This document shows positions 1-7,678 of a stretch of DNA of 64,000 nucleotides, in pieces. Source of the stretch: Solibacillus sp. FSL R7-0682 (lineage in GTDB: Bacteria; Bacillota; Bacilli; Bacillales_A; Planococcaceae); contig NZ_JBBOUI010000001.1 in the NCBI RefSeq assembly GCF_038005985.1, forward strand, positions 1,880,001 through 1,944,000, given 5' to 3'. Positions within the stretch are counted from its first letter, which is position 1. The number at the start of each line of letters is the position of its first letter. The notes beneath the pieces were generated by a model. It was not told the origin of the DNA. It ran no database searches and saw only the letters and a list, made by a program, of their open reading frames with translations. A program made the translations under genes and the position numbers.

Positions 1-571
1 TTGTTTGTCAAAAACTTTTGAGCCAGTTTTTGAAAGAAGAAAGAGTTGGCTGGACACAGTACAATTTATGGAAAATGTATTTAAAGAACATCAAGGAGAA
101 CAATTAGCACTTCAAGAGCTAGGTAGGGTGACCAATTGGCTTCAATCATTACCTACTAACAAAGATGTGTTTGGGTTAATACACTATGATTTCCAATTAG
201 ATAATATCTTTTTTGAAGAAAATAAAAACCAGAGTTTTAATGTAATCGACTTTGATGATGCAATGTATCACTGGTATGTCCTTGATATTGTTACAGCCCT
301 TGATGATTTTATTGAAGATAACAAACCTCATTCAAAATTACTGATTCAATCTTTCTTGAACGGATATCATTCTAAAATGGATTTAGATAGGAATGTAATA
401 GCTCAATTTCCACAGTTTCAAAAGTATGCAAACTTATATAAATTCTCAAAAATATTAAAGAGTTTAGATTATGGAGAAATAAATGAAATGCCATCTTGGT
501 TTGTTGAATTAAGGGGTAAGTTAGTTCGTGTTGCGGAAGAGTTAAGACAAAGCTTTCAAAAAACATGGTAA
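1..571 (+). CDS. Phosphotransferase (APH/choline-kinase fold), 5' end cut by window edge
   Basis: This is the C-terminal part of an aminoglycoside-phosphotransferase-family protein, which transfers phosphate from ATP to a small molecule. The substrate cannot be told. The frame is open to the window edge. A TTG at position 5 could start a 188-residue product, but the family is usually about 300 residues and the N-terminal ATP-binding lobe is missing, so the true start lies outside. The catalytic loop HYDFQLDN (H-x-D-x4-N) and the metal-binding IDFDDA follow each other in the usual order. It is a lone gene followed by a terminator. Single APH-type genes of this kind are typical accessory cargo. 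Confidence 0.8.
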   Translation, partial: CLSKTFEPVFERRKSWLDTVQFMENVFKEHQGEQLALQELGRVTNWLQSLPTNKDVFGLIHYDFQLDNIFFEENKNQSFNVIDFDDAMYHWYVLDIVTALDDFIEDNKPHSKLLIQSFLNGYHSKMDLDRNVIAQFPQFQKYANLYKFSKILKSLDYGEINEMPSWFVELRGKLVRVAEELRQSFQKTW

Positions 572-591
572 TAGGATAATTTGAAATAAAT

Positions 592-624
592 TGGCCATTC
601 CAATTTTTGGTATGGCTTTTTCTT
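592..624 (+). terminator. Rho-independent terminator after the phosphotransferase gene
   Basis: GCCATTCC and GGTATGGC form a stem (one mismatch) followed by TTTTTCTTTT. Confidence 0.6.
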
Positions 625-688
625 TTAGCTCATTAATAATTATATAGTTTGAGAAATAGGAAGAGAGTTTAGGAGGGGAGATAAAAAA

Positions 689-1189
689 ATGCTCGAATTA
701 CGAAAGATAACCGGGGATAACATTGATGAAGTAATAGCACTTGATGTTGAAGAAAACCAAAAAGACTTTTTAGAAACTACAAACCTCAGAAGCTTTGCAG
801 ACGCTCATATGTTGAACACAGACGGTATACCAGCGACTCCATTGGCCATTTATGCCGATGAAGTTGCGGTTGGATTTTTGATGTATATTTATGATACGTT
901 GGATCATGAATCATTTGAAAATGAATTTTTTTACGGGAAGAAGAGCTATTTTATTTGGCATAATATGATTGGAGAGAGTTATCAAGGGAAAGGCTACGGC
1001 AAACTGGCATTTGAAAAAATACTGAAGTCTATTGAAACTATGCCAGATGGGGAAGCAGAATATATATCCCTCTTTTATCATACACGAAATGTCAAAGCGA
1101 AAACATTATACGCTTCATTTGGTTTCTTAGATACAGGAATCATTCAAGGTAATTCAATGTTGGCAATTAAAAATCTAGATAGAAAATAA
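689..1189 (+). CDS. GNAT N-acetyltransferase (BltD/PaiA-like)
   Basis: A 166-residue single-domain GCN5-related acetyltransferase. It should move an acetyl group from acetyl-CoA to an amine. The layout resembles Bacillus polyamine acetyltransferases of the BltD type, but the substrate is inferred. The pyrophosphate-binding loop YQGKGYGK (Q-x-x-G-x-G) lies near residue 109, followed by the family's C-terminal pattern of an Asn/Ala-rich helix then LYASFGF. The ATG has a strong site (AGGAGGGG at about 671-678). It stands alone, with a family A repeat downstream. A second protein of the same subtype is encoded at 48192-48647. Confidence 0.85.
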   Translation: MLELRKITGDNIDEVIALDVEENQKDFLETTNLRSFADAHMLNTDGIPATPLAIYADEVAVGFLMYIYDTLDHESFENEFFYGKKSYFIWHNMIGESYQGKGYGKLAFEKILKSIETMPDGEAEYISLFYHTRNVKAKTLYASFGFLDTGIIQGNSMLAIKNLDRK

Positions 1190-1273
1190 CAGAATTAATA
1201 GTAGAATAGAAAGGTTTAAAAATAAAAAAATGAAATCACGATGTTTATAAAGATGCGAAGCTTAATGATGAAT

Positions 1274-1342
1274 TTCAACAATCCGGCGCTTTTCCGTAAA
1301 GGAAAGCGTCTTTCATCATGTAAAGGCCATTTTGTTGAATAA
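1274..1342. repeat. Family A palindromic repeat (long form)
   Basis: Ends are TTCAAC and GTTGAATAA. An inner hairpin CGCTTTTCC / GGAAAGCG sits in the middle. It fills the gap between the GNAT gene and the GyrI-like gene. Confidence 0.7.
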
Positions 1343-1438
1343 ATATATACAAACAGATACTCTACCAAATAATAGGAGGGTATTTGTGTATATTATAGAA
1401 AAAAATTGTACAATGAATCTTATTAGGGGGTGCTACTG

Positions 1439-1921
1439 ATGTCACGAGATATGATTGCTCAAAAGTCTGTTAAAGATTTAGAGGTGGTTAAATTAGTTGG
1501 AATTAGAGTAGTTTGTGCAGGAGAAAAGTATCTTGAAGAAATTCCAAAAGCTGCTAAGATCCTAAAAGAAAGAACGAATGAAATTAAAAATGTATTATTT
1601 TCAGGTCAACAAGTAGGCGCTTTTGTTGTAGAAGAATCCTCTCCAGAAGAAGATGGTTATTGGATTTGCGTTCAAGTTGATGAATATAAAGATGTGCCTG
1701 AAGATATGAGTACATTAACAGTCCCCCCACACAAATATGCTACTATTCTGCACAATGGTCCTAATTATCAAATAAAAAACAGTTATGAGGAATTACACCA
1801 ATGGATTGCTATAAAAGGATTGAAAAGATCTAATAAAAGTTGGAATTTGGAATTTTACTTGAGAGACAATCAAAATCCCGATCATGTTCGAGTAGAATTA
1901 TTCGACTCTATAATGGGTTAA
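1439..1921 (+). CDS. GyrI-like / AraC-effector-binding-domain protein
   Basis: A 160-residue stand-alone effector-binding domain of the GyrI/SOUL-like superfamily. These domains bind small hydrophobic or cationic ligands, and some neutralise toxins or gyrase inhibitors. The role here is unknown. Recognisable parts are the opening strand (VVKLVGIRVV), the GAFVVEE segment, and VPPHKYATILHNGPNYQIKNS, the conserved 'Y-a-x-f-x-h-x-G' turn and following helix. A GTG at 1430 is also in frame, but AGGGGG at 1425-1430 lies eight bases before the ATG at 1439, which decides the start. There is no DNA-binding domain. It is a lone gene between family A repeats. Confidence 0.75.
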   Translation: MSRDMIAQKSVKDLEVVKLVGIRVVCAGEKYLEEIPKAAKILKERTNEIKNVLFSGQQVGAFVVEESSPEEDGYWICVQVDEYKDVPEDMSTLTVPPHKYATILHNGPNYQIKNSYEELHQWIAIKGLKRSNKSWNLEFYLRDNQNPDHVRVELFDSIMG

Positions 1922-1950
1922 ACAGTTAATTATTTAAAAATAGGGCCTTT

Positions 1951-1977
1951 TTCAGCAATCGGGCAGGTTAGTTGAAC
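1951..1977. repeat. Family A repeat, short degraded copy
   Basis: TTCAGCAATCGGGCAG is followed by GTTAGTTGAAC. The right half matches other short family A copies. Confidence 0.6.
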
Positions 1978-2057
1978 AATCGATTATGTAGGAATGAAAT
2001 ATAGTAGGGCATCTTTGACAATCTATAAATAATGATGCATGAAAGGAGATAAAGAAA

Positions 2058-2192
2058 GTGATAGAAAATCAATCTCTGGATGGACAAGAACCTCCTACAA
2101 TTGAAAAGCTTAGGGATATTCTTCAGTTATGGATAGGCATAAGCACACAAGAGATTATTGAGAAGGGAAAATACTTTGATAACTATAAATAA
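2058..2192 (+). CDS. Small ORF, 44 residues, unknown
   Basis: A GTG start follows a good ribosome-binding site (AAAGGAGAT at 2042-2050). The product is soluble and charged (starts MIENQSLDGQ, ends KGKYFDNYK) and is not recognised. The last codons lie in the left arm of a perfect 16-bp palindrome (2175-2210), so the gene end and the hairpin overlap. It could be a real small protein or the tail end of a larger lost gene. The placed ribosome-binding site favours a real ORF. Confidence 0.4.
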   Translation: MIENQSLDGQEPPTIEKLRDILQLWIGISTQEIIEKGKYFDNYK

Positions 2193-2210
2193 ATATTTAT
2201 AGTTATCAAA
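2175..2210. terminator. Perfect 16-bp palindrome, loop of 4
   Basis: TTTGATAACTATAAAT (2175-2190) pairs perfectly with 2195-2210. The stem is AT-rich and there is no long T run, so it may be a weak bidirectional terminator between converging small genes or a protein-binding site. Confidence 0.5.
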
Positions 2211-2249
2211 AGTTAAGTAATATCAAAAAAACAAAGCTATTTATTCATA

Positions 2250-2420
2250 TTAATCATACAATTTTACCGCACAAGCTATTGAACTTATAAGTCCAGTTAT
2301 TGCGAAAATATATGCAACTAATAAAGACATGGGGCTATAAATAAGGATTCTATATGTTCCAACAAAGCATAGTAACAAACCGCTAATGAAACCTATTAAT
2401 AGTCGACTCTTATCCTTCAA
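2250..2420 (-). CDS. Small membrane protein, 56 residues
   Basis: On the minus strand a TTG follows GGAGGTG at a good distance. The product starts MKDKSRLLIG and has two hydrophobic segments, LLIGFISGLLLCFVGTY and SLLVAYIFAITGLISSIA, with a short RI-rich turn. This suggests a two-helix membrane hairpin. It is not recognised. Length, TTG start and orientation are like those of the small gene at 10563-10724, though sequences are not clearly alike. Confidence 0.45.
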   Translation of the reverse strand: MKDKSRLLIGFISGLLLCFVGTYRILIYSPMSLLVAYIFAITGLISSIACAVKLYD

Positions 2421-2620
2421 GAATTACACCTCCAAAATAGGGGTTGGTTATTAATGAACAATACAAATCCGTCAAGTAATATCGACTTCAATAATAGAGC
2501 GCAATTCTTTAATATGAAATGCGTTTTTCTACATTAAATTGCTACAAAATTGTGTTAAATAAGTTGTTTAAGTACATTTTATGTAGTACGGTACTGTACC
2601 AAATTGGGGGGAGGTTACGT

Positions 2621-3760
2621 TTGATAATAATGCTGCTTTTAATTATTTTTATTTCAGTTCCTTTATATGCTTTTTTTAGAATGGTTCAGAGTTTTATTAA
2701 GAAAACAAAGTCGCGTAATGTTCAAGGTGGTTCATTTAAAATTATAGTAATTGATACCTATTATTCCTTGGTTATTTTATGTTTACTTATGGTTGGTTTT
2801 TTTCTAAATGGTAGTGCCGTAGATGGCGGTGAGCGTTTGCATATTTTTGAATTAACAGGTGTGAAGGCAAATGGATATGCTTCTCTTTCAAATGAATATA
2901 TAGCATCAATTATCATCTTATTAATATTGGGTATGATTTCCTTTTGGATCGTAAGTCTTAACAATGGGGGGCTTTCACCGATTGTGTACGTGATATGTAG
3001 TACATTAATGATATCTAATATCCTATTTGCAGTTGCCTATCTTACACATACAGGCTTTTCACATGATGGGGAAGAATTTTCAGTATTCATTCTGCAAATT
3101 AGTTTACTCTCACTATTCTTTTTATATATCGCAAGATTGAAAGATTCCCTCAATCATTTTCTTGATAGCCAAAATGAAAAGGAGATAGAGTACGATAATA
3201 ATTTCATGCTATTTCTCTACAAAATATCTAATAACTATAAAAATATGACAAGAATATGGGGAATATGTTTATTTCCGATTTTAATCATCATCCAGCTAAT
3301 TTTGGTTTTATTTGGGCAACGTCCGGATAGTGTTATCCGTGCGTTCCTTGAGACGAGCTCTTTCAACTATTCGAAAATCCCTGCACCTAAACCACAGATA
3401 GTAGAAGGGGACGGGCATTATTTGTGTACGGTCTCTGCTAAAGGGCATAAAAAATTGGTCAAACCAATTAGAGCTGGTATTAGAGGTGGATTAAGAATTC
3501 CCGTGAACCGCCAGCTCCTGATTGCTAATGCCTTTGAAAATATTCTAGAACAATATATGCCAACCTTTCATAAAATCATCCGTAACTTTTACGATCGATA
3601 TGGCTATCCAATAAGTAGGCATATTAATTCAAAATGGTCCGCAGACGTCATTTATCTTTTAATGAAGCCTTTAGAATGGTTCTTTCTTGTAGTGCTATAT
3701 ACAGTAGACAAAAATCCAGAAAACAGAATTCATATACAATATAGTGAATTGCGAAAGTGA
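2621..3760 (+). CDS. Polytopic membrane protein, unknown function
   Basis: A 379-residue protein with about six hydrophobic segments in the first two thirds (near residues 2-20, 45-62, 90-115, 120-140, 155-170 and 215-235 from the start used) and a soluble C-terminal third. That part carries GDGHYLCTVSAKGH and GIRGGLRIPVNRQLLIANAF and ends close to another hydrophobic stretch (LEWFFLVVLYTV). From memory the C-terminal part resembles the uncharacterised DUF6688 family, but this is unverified. The frame is open further upstream. The TTG at 2621 is chosen because GGGGGGAGG at 2605-2613 is ideally spaced. The 5' flank holds only the small ORFs. Confidence 0.6.
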   Translation: MIIMLLLIIFISVPLYAFFRMVQSFIKKTKSRNVQGGSFKIIVIDTYYSLVILCLLMVGFFLNGSAVDGGERLHIFELTGVKANGYASLSNEYIASIIILLILGMISFWIVSLNNGGLSPIVYVICSTLMISNILFAVAYLTHTGFSHDGEEFSVFILQISLLSLFFLYIARLKDSLNHFLDSQNEKEIEYDNNFMLFLYKISNNYKNMTRIWGICLFPILIIIQLILVLFGQRPDSVIRAFLETSSFNYSKIPAPKPQIVEGDGHYLCTVSAKGHKKLVKPIRAGIRGGLRIPVNRQLLIANAFENILEQYMPTFHKIIRNFYDRYGYPISRHINSKWSADVIYLLMKPLEWFFLVVLYTVDKNPENRIHIQYSELRK

Positions 3761-3839
3761 AAGAAATAAACTTGTTCACATTGTAGTAATCGCTTTTTAT
3801 TGAAGTAAATGGAAGCTTAATTGGTAAGGAGTGTATAAA

Positions 3840-4352
3840 TTGAAAGTTGCATTCTTTGATAGAGATGGCACAATAATTGAAGATTATCCTGACAATAGTT
3901 GGACTAGTATAAAGCATCCAGTATTTATAGATGGATCAATTAATACATTAAAAGAAGTCATAAAGAAAGGTTATAAAATTATAATTGTTACCAACCAATA
4001 CATTATTAATGAAGGATATATTACGATGGACCAATACAATGATTTAAATAATCAAATGGAAAGAGAGTTAACTCACCAAGGTGTTGAATTGCTTGATGTA
4101 TTTTATTGTCCGCATGGAAAAGGTGAGGGCTGTACTTGTATAAAACCAAATATTGGGATGATAAAGGAGGCTATTCTTAAGTATCCTGAAATTAATTTGG
4201 AAGAGTCCTTTATTATTGGTGATTCAGCAGTCGATGTAGAATTAGCATTAAATATAGGAATTAAAGGTTTTGGAATTAGAGTCGGTTCTAATTACAAGGA
4301 AGCAAATATATATGAGTTGGACAGTATAAAAGATTTAACACGTTATATTTAA
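3840..4352 (+). CDS. HAD-IIIA phosphatase (GmhB / histidinol-phosphatase-like)
   Basis: A 170-residue HAD-superfamily hydrolase of the class that removes phosphate from sugar phosphates. Motif I FFDRDGT (nucleophile D7, acid/base D9), motif II IVTNQ, and motif IV GDSAVDVE are present. The insert CPHGKGEGCTC carries the Cys/His set that binds structural zinc in GmhB-like enzymes. Substrate is unknown, and there is no heptose pathway nearby. A GTG at 3831 is in frame but sits on the ribosome-binding site itself. TTG at 3840, nine bases after AAGGA, is preferred. Confidence 0.8.
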   Translation: MKVAFFDRDGTIIEDYPDNSWTSIKHPVFIDGSINTLKEVIKKGYKIIIVTNQYIINEGYITMDQYNDLNNQMERELTHQGVELLDVFYCPHGKGEGCTCIKPNIGMIKEAILKYPEINLEESFIIGDSAVDVELALNIGIKGFGIRVGSNYKEANIYELDSIKDLTRYI

Positions 4353-4368
4353 TATTTATTATCGTTTT

Positions 4369-4403
4369 ATAAGCGTATTCGACTTAAAATCGATTACGCT
4401 TAT
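4369..4403. terminator. Bidirectional terminator
   Basis: ATAAGCGTATTCGA pairs with TCGATTACGCTTAT (one mismatch) and is followed by TTTTTT. It lies between the converging HAD gene and anti-sigma gene. Confidence 0.75.
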
Positions 4404-4452
4404 TTTTTGTATGGTAGAAGGTATTTTAAACATTAAAAGATGTAATTTCAGG

Positions 4453-5106
4453 CTAATCGGTATCATCCTCTATAAGCTTTAAATAGCCTTCATTTTCTAG
4501 AAGTTGCACTGGATTCGCAAATGATAATGATACATGTAAAGTTTCCATTGGAGTAAGCTCTGCTTTGATTATATGAGATGTTTCGTTTGAATAGAGGTAA
4601 CGCTGTCCATAAGCAGTAAATTTCATTCCATTGTAATCTTTATAAGTTTTTTCAAACGCATCTTCATATGTGTTCAGAAATAAAATTCTAATTAATCTAT
4701 CTTCATAAAAATAAAATCTTGCATCGCCATTATAATCTAAAGCATAGTCAGCGCCACTGCCATCTTCTTCATAATCTGTTGTATACTTTTCACCCAATCG
4801 CTCTACTACTGTTGATTTAGTAACACCTAAAGTGATGCCGTGGAGATAAAATCTACCTTGTTTGTCTTCAAATAGAGGCTGAGTAAAATCATTGGTACCG
4901 TTCGTTGCAGAATGCTGTTCAGAAATGAATAATTGGTTGAATAAAAAGAACATAGCACTTACTGTTAAAACAGTAGTGAGCATGATAATACCCCATCTAG
5001 TTTTCCGTGTTTGCTTATTGATTTCTATTTCTTGGACTACATTTTGCATTACACGCTGTTTCATATCTGTTATGTCATTTAGTTCTTTCGGTGTATAGTT
5101 ATCCAT
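4453..5106 (-). CDS. Probable anti-sigma factor, single-pass membrane protein
   Basis: A 217-residue protein with a short cytoplasmic N-terminus (about 37 residues), one membrane helix (GIIMLTTVLTVSAMFFLF, about 39-57), and an extracellular domain with a GVTKSTVVERLGEKYTTDY segment resembling BamE/SmpA-like modules. Its start codon lies inside the last codons of the sigma gene (8-base overlap), so the two are translationally coupled. By position and shape it should hold the ECF sigma factor inactive at the membrane. No classic zinc-binding ZAS motif (HxxxCxxC) is visible, so this assignment rests on context. Confidence 0.65.
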   Translation of the reverse strand: MDNYTPKELNDITDMKQRVMQNVVQEIEINKQTRKTRWGIIMLTTVLTVSAMFFLFNQLFISEQHSATNGTNDFTQPLFEDKQGRFYLHGITLGVTKSTVVERLGEKYTTDYEEDGSGADYALDYNGDARFYFYEDRLIRILFLNTYEDAFEKTYKDYNGMKFTAYGQRYLYSNETSHIIKAELTPMETLHVSLSFANPVQLLENEGYLKLIEDDTD

Positions 5107-5617
5107 TTAAAAGCACCTCCCACTCTATATTTTTTAGTTTGCTTTTCAATAGTTCTTTTCCTCTTCGTAATCTCGTTTTTATTGTGCTTTCCGGTGTAGA
5201 CAGAAGACTGGCGATATCACGAATTGTCATGTCATTAAAATAATAATAGATGAGTGCTTCCCGATGCTTTAATGGCAATTTAAGAATTGCTTCTCCTATA
5301 ATCGTTTGTTCGTCTTTTCTAATTAGTTCATCAACGTCTAATTTACTGTTCGAAGGAAAAATATTATTTTGTAGTTGTACTTTTCTATAACTCCAACTTT
5401 TCAAATAGTCTTTACACTTATTCGCTGTCATTTTATATAAAAAAGCTTTTAATTCGCCACATTCAACATAGGTATTTTGAGCATGATACAATTTAATGAA
5501 TACTTCTTGCACAATATCTTCAGCTGCTTGCGGATCTTTTACATAGTAATAAGCTAAACGTATTAATGGTTCTGTATAGTCATTCATTATTTCTTTTAAG
5601 TCGTGAATAGTTACCAA
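5099..5617 (-). CDS. ECF RNA polymerase sigma factor
   Basis: A 172-residue sigma-70 of the extracytoplasmic-function group. Region 2 is residues 8-75: YYVKDPQAAEDIVQEVFIKL, the -10-recognising segment. Region 4 is about 110-165: LPLKHREALIYYYFNDMTI then a helix-turn-helix ending STIKTRLRRGKELLK. Both are complete and there is no extra regulatory domain. The start is a TTG preceded by AAAGGAG. It directs transcription of a small regulon, probably including itself and its anti-sigma partner. The signal sensed cannot be told from sequence. Confidence 0.85.
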   Translation of the reverse strand: MVTIHDLKEIMNDYTEPLIRLAYYYVKDPQAAEDIVQEVFIKLYHAQNTYVECGELKAFLYKMTANKCKDYLKSWSYRKVQLQNNIFPSNSKLDVDELIRKDEQTIIGEAILKLPLKHREALIYYYFNDMTIRDIASLLSTPESTIKTRLRRGKELLKSKLKNIEWEVLLNG

Positions 5618-5799
5618 AGATACAACTCCTTTCCTTACTTATAAAACGATTTACAGTGTAATAAAGTTTGGAATATTTGTAAAAAAATCAAATTTTTATT
5701 TTTGCACAACGAACAAATTGATTAACTAATGCGTGTTTATGTTTTGTAGGGTATACTATACAAGGTAATTTTTTAGAGCGAGTAAAGGAAGGAAAAATC

Positions 5800-6249
5800 A
5801 TGACAAACATTCATTTGGAAGTATTAGAACGTTGCAGTAAAGAAACAGAAGATACAATACAAGCAGAGAACCAAGCGTTCGCACAAACAAAAATTAGCTA
5901 TTTAAAAGAAAATCAAGGTGAGTTTATCTATGCGGAAAGCACACAATTTCAAGAAATTCGTGTGGACGCAGTTGCTTTAGAATTTGATGATGCTTTTAAT
6001 TTTTATACGGCATTATTTGGTCTAAAGCTACAAAAAAAACACGGAGAAACGATTCGCCAATATTTAAAAGCAAATGTTAAATCTGCATTAGGAAGCAGTA
6101 GTGCATCCTTTTCTGGTCAAGAAGGACTTTGGGAATTAAATATTGCGGTGGATTGTATTGACGGCTTTTCAGAAGAGTTAACGATTCAGGAAGTGTATGA
6201 ACTTCTTTCACAATTTGTTGCGCAATTATTACAAATTGTTGAAGTATAA
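5800..6249 (+). CDS. Conserved small protein, unknown, coupled to an RNA methyltransferase
   Basis: A 149-residue soluble acidic protein that I do not recognise. It has no signal peptide or membrane segment. The middle (VDAVALEFDDAFNFYTALFGLKLQ) and the serine-rich turn LGSSSASFSGQEGLWELN look structured. Its TAA overlaps by one base the ATG of the methyltransferase gene at 6249, so they form one translational unit. A role linked to RNA modification is only inferred from that. The ATG follows AGGAAGGAAAA. Confidence 0.6.
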   Translation: MTNIHLEVLERCSKETEDTIQAENQAFAQTKISYLKENQGEFIYAESTQFQEIRVDAVALEFDDAFNFYTALFGLKLQKKHGETIRQYLKANVKSALGSSSASFSGQEGLWELNIAVDCIDGFSEELTIQEVYELLSQFVAQLLQIVEV

Positions 6250-7184
6250 TGATGAAATACTTATATAGTTTTGCTTGGCAACGTGGTGAATACGAACTTT
6301 CACGCATGGAAATGCGCACATTTTTTAACTTTCATGTGGAAGGAAATGTTTTAATAAGCGAGCAAAAAATAGCCCCAAGTCGTAGTCCATACATGCGACT
6401 GCGTTTAGACATTTGGCATGAGGCAGAAACGATTGAATTGCTTGTTGCAGCGGTGCAGCACGTTGACTTACATGGGAAAACCTTTAAAATACATTGCTTA
6501 AATAATAGTCAGGACGCGATTGAGCCAAAATTAACACGCTCACTGCGCAATGATTATATGCGACAAATCGCGTTATCCATAAACGGAGAGCCTGAGTTAG
6601 ACAGACCTGACATCGTACTAGGCCTTGTATTCGTAGACAATTGCTTTTATTTTGGTCAGCTTCATGAAGGAGAATCAGTGTGGCTAAAGCACATGCAAAA
6701 GCCTGAAATGTACTCGACCGCCTTAAGCACACGAGATGCCCGAGCCATCGTGAATATTGCGGTGCCTTATCCGCAAGGCTTACGTATTATTGATCCATGC
6801 TGTGGGATTGGCACTGTGCTTGTCGAAGCAATGAGTATGGGTATTTCTATTGAAGGACGAGATCTCAATAAACGCGTTGTGTGGGGTTCACGTATCAATT
6901 TAAGCCACTTCGGCTATGAACCAAATGTAGAAATTGGTCCGATTGAAGAAGCGAAGGAAGGCTATGATGTAGCAATTATTGATATGCCTTATAACTTGTT
7001 TACCCATACGACCGATGACTTGCAACAAAGTATCATTACGCATGCACGACGCATCGCAAAGCGCGTCGTTATCGTAACGATTGAATCGATGGACGATAAA
7101 ATTGCCAACGCTCAACTATCAATTAAAGACCAAGCCGTATTAAAAAAGGGTAAATTTGAACGCCAAGTATTAATTTGTGAATAA
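6249..7184 (+). CDS. TRM11-type SAM-dependent RNA methyltransferase
   Basis: A 311-residue protein. The N-terminal half is divergent and the C-terminal half is a Rossmann methyltransferase. The SAM-binding loop DPCCGIGTVLVEA lies near residues 181-193, and the catalytic N/D-PP-Y-type motif appears as IDMPYNL near 249-255. This combination fits the TRM11/UPF0020 group that methylates guanosine N2 in structured RNA. A full THUMP domain cannot be confirmed by eye. There are two candidate starts, ATG at 6249 and ATG at 6252. A strong terminator follows. Confidence 0.75.
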   Translation: MMKYLYSFAWQRGEYELSRMEMRTFFNFHVEGNVLISEQKIAPSRSPYMRLRLDIWHEAETIELLVAAVQHVDLHGKTFKIHCLNNSQDAIEPKLTRSLRNDYMRQIALSINGEPELDRPDIVLGLVFVDNCFYFGQLHEGESVWLKHMQKPEMYSTALSTRDARAIVNIAVPYPQGLRIIDPCCGIGTVLVEAMSMGISIEGRDLNKRVVWGSRINLSHFGYEPNVEIGPIEEAKEGYDVAIIDMPYNLFTHTTDDLQQSIITHARRIAKRVVIVTIESMDDKIANAQLSIKDQAVLKKGKFERQVLICE

Positions 7185-7277
7185 AAGCATAAGGGTAAAC
7201 ATTTTTTATACGGTTAATTATACCTTTTGTAAAGTATAATAAAAAAATAGTAATTTTATTAATATGTACTGTTATTT

Positions 7278-7325
7278 AACCCTTGAAGTTAAAACTTGTC
7301 TTTTAACTTCAAGGGTTTATTATTT
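7278..7325 (+). terminator. Rho-independent terminator
   Basis: A perfect 17-bp stem, AACCCTTGAAGTTAAAA (7278-7294) with 7301-7317, is followed by an AT-rich T run. It ends the methyltransferase operon. Confidence 0.85.
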
Positions 7326-7502
7326 TTTTTAGGAATGTGCTCAAAAATTAACAGATATAAGGTCCAGATTGTTTCTGTAATACTTTAACTCTTGCACTTG
7401 TTTAAGAAGAACTTCGTTAATGGGACTATATATTTCCTGTTTACTAGTGGTAAATTTTGATAAATTAAGTTTATTAAGTATATATTCTGGGAGGGGCTTC
7501 TA

Positions 7503-7649
7503 GTGTTGAGATTTATTGATGACTTAGCAGGAGCTATATATGATATTTTTAAATTTATTATTTGGGCGATTAGCTATTTACTTGCGGGAATGATAATTGT
7601 TGCAGTTCCAATGTATCTTATAGTTTGGGTTTTCGGCTTTTTTCAATAA
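7503..7649 (+). CDS. Small membrane protein, 48 residues
   Basis: GTG (or TTG at 7506) follows GGGAGGGGC. The product has a short acidic head (FIDDLAGAIYD) and two hydrophobic runs (FKFIIWAISYLLAGM, then IVAVPMYLIVWVFGFF). It is unknown. The stop lies five bases before a family A repeat half that is cut by the group II intron, so the gene sits as a one-gene unit before a repeat. Confidence 0.45.
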   Translation: MLRFIDDLAGAIYDIFKFIIWAISYLLAGMIIVAVPMYLIVWVFGFFQ

Positions 7650-7653
7650 TCAT

Positions 7654-7678
7654 ATTCAATTAACGGGGGCTTTCCTTT
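7654..7678. repeat. Family A repeat, left half (5' exon of the intron)
   Basis: ATTCAATTAACGGGGGC plus TTTCCTTT. The right half resumes at 10391 with AATAAGGAAGGG. Rejoined, it matches the hairpin core CCTTAATAAGG of the copy at 14866. Confidence 0.7.

Noticed and set aside
5618-5799. ECF-type autoregulatory promoter
   Set aside because: The gap has AT-rich motifs but no clear AAC/CGT-type pair at the right spacing.
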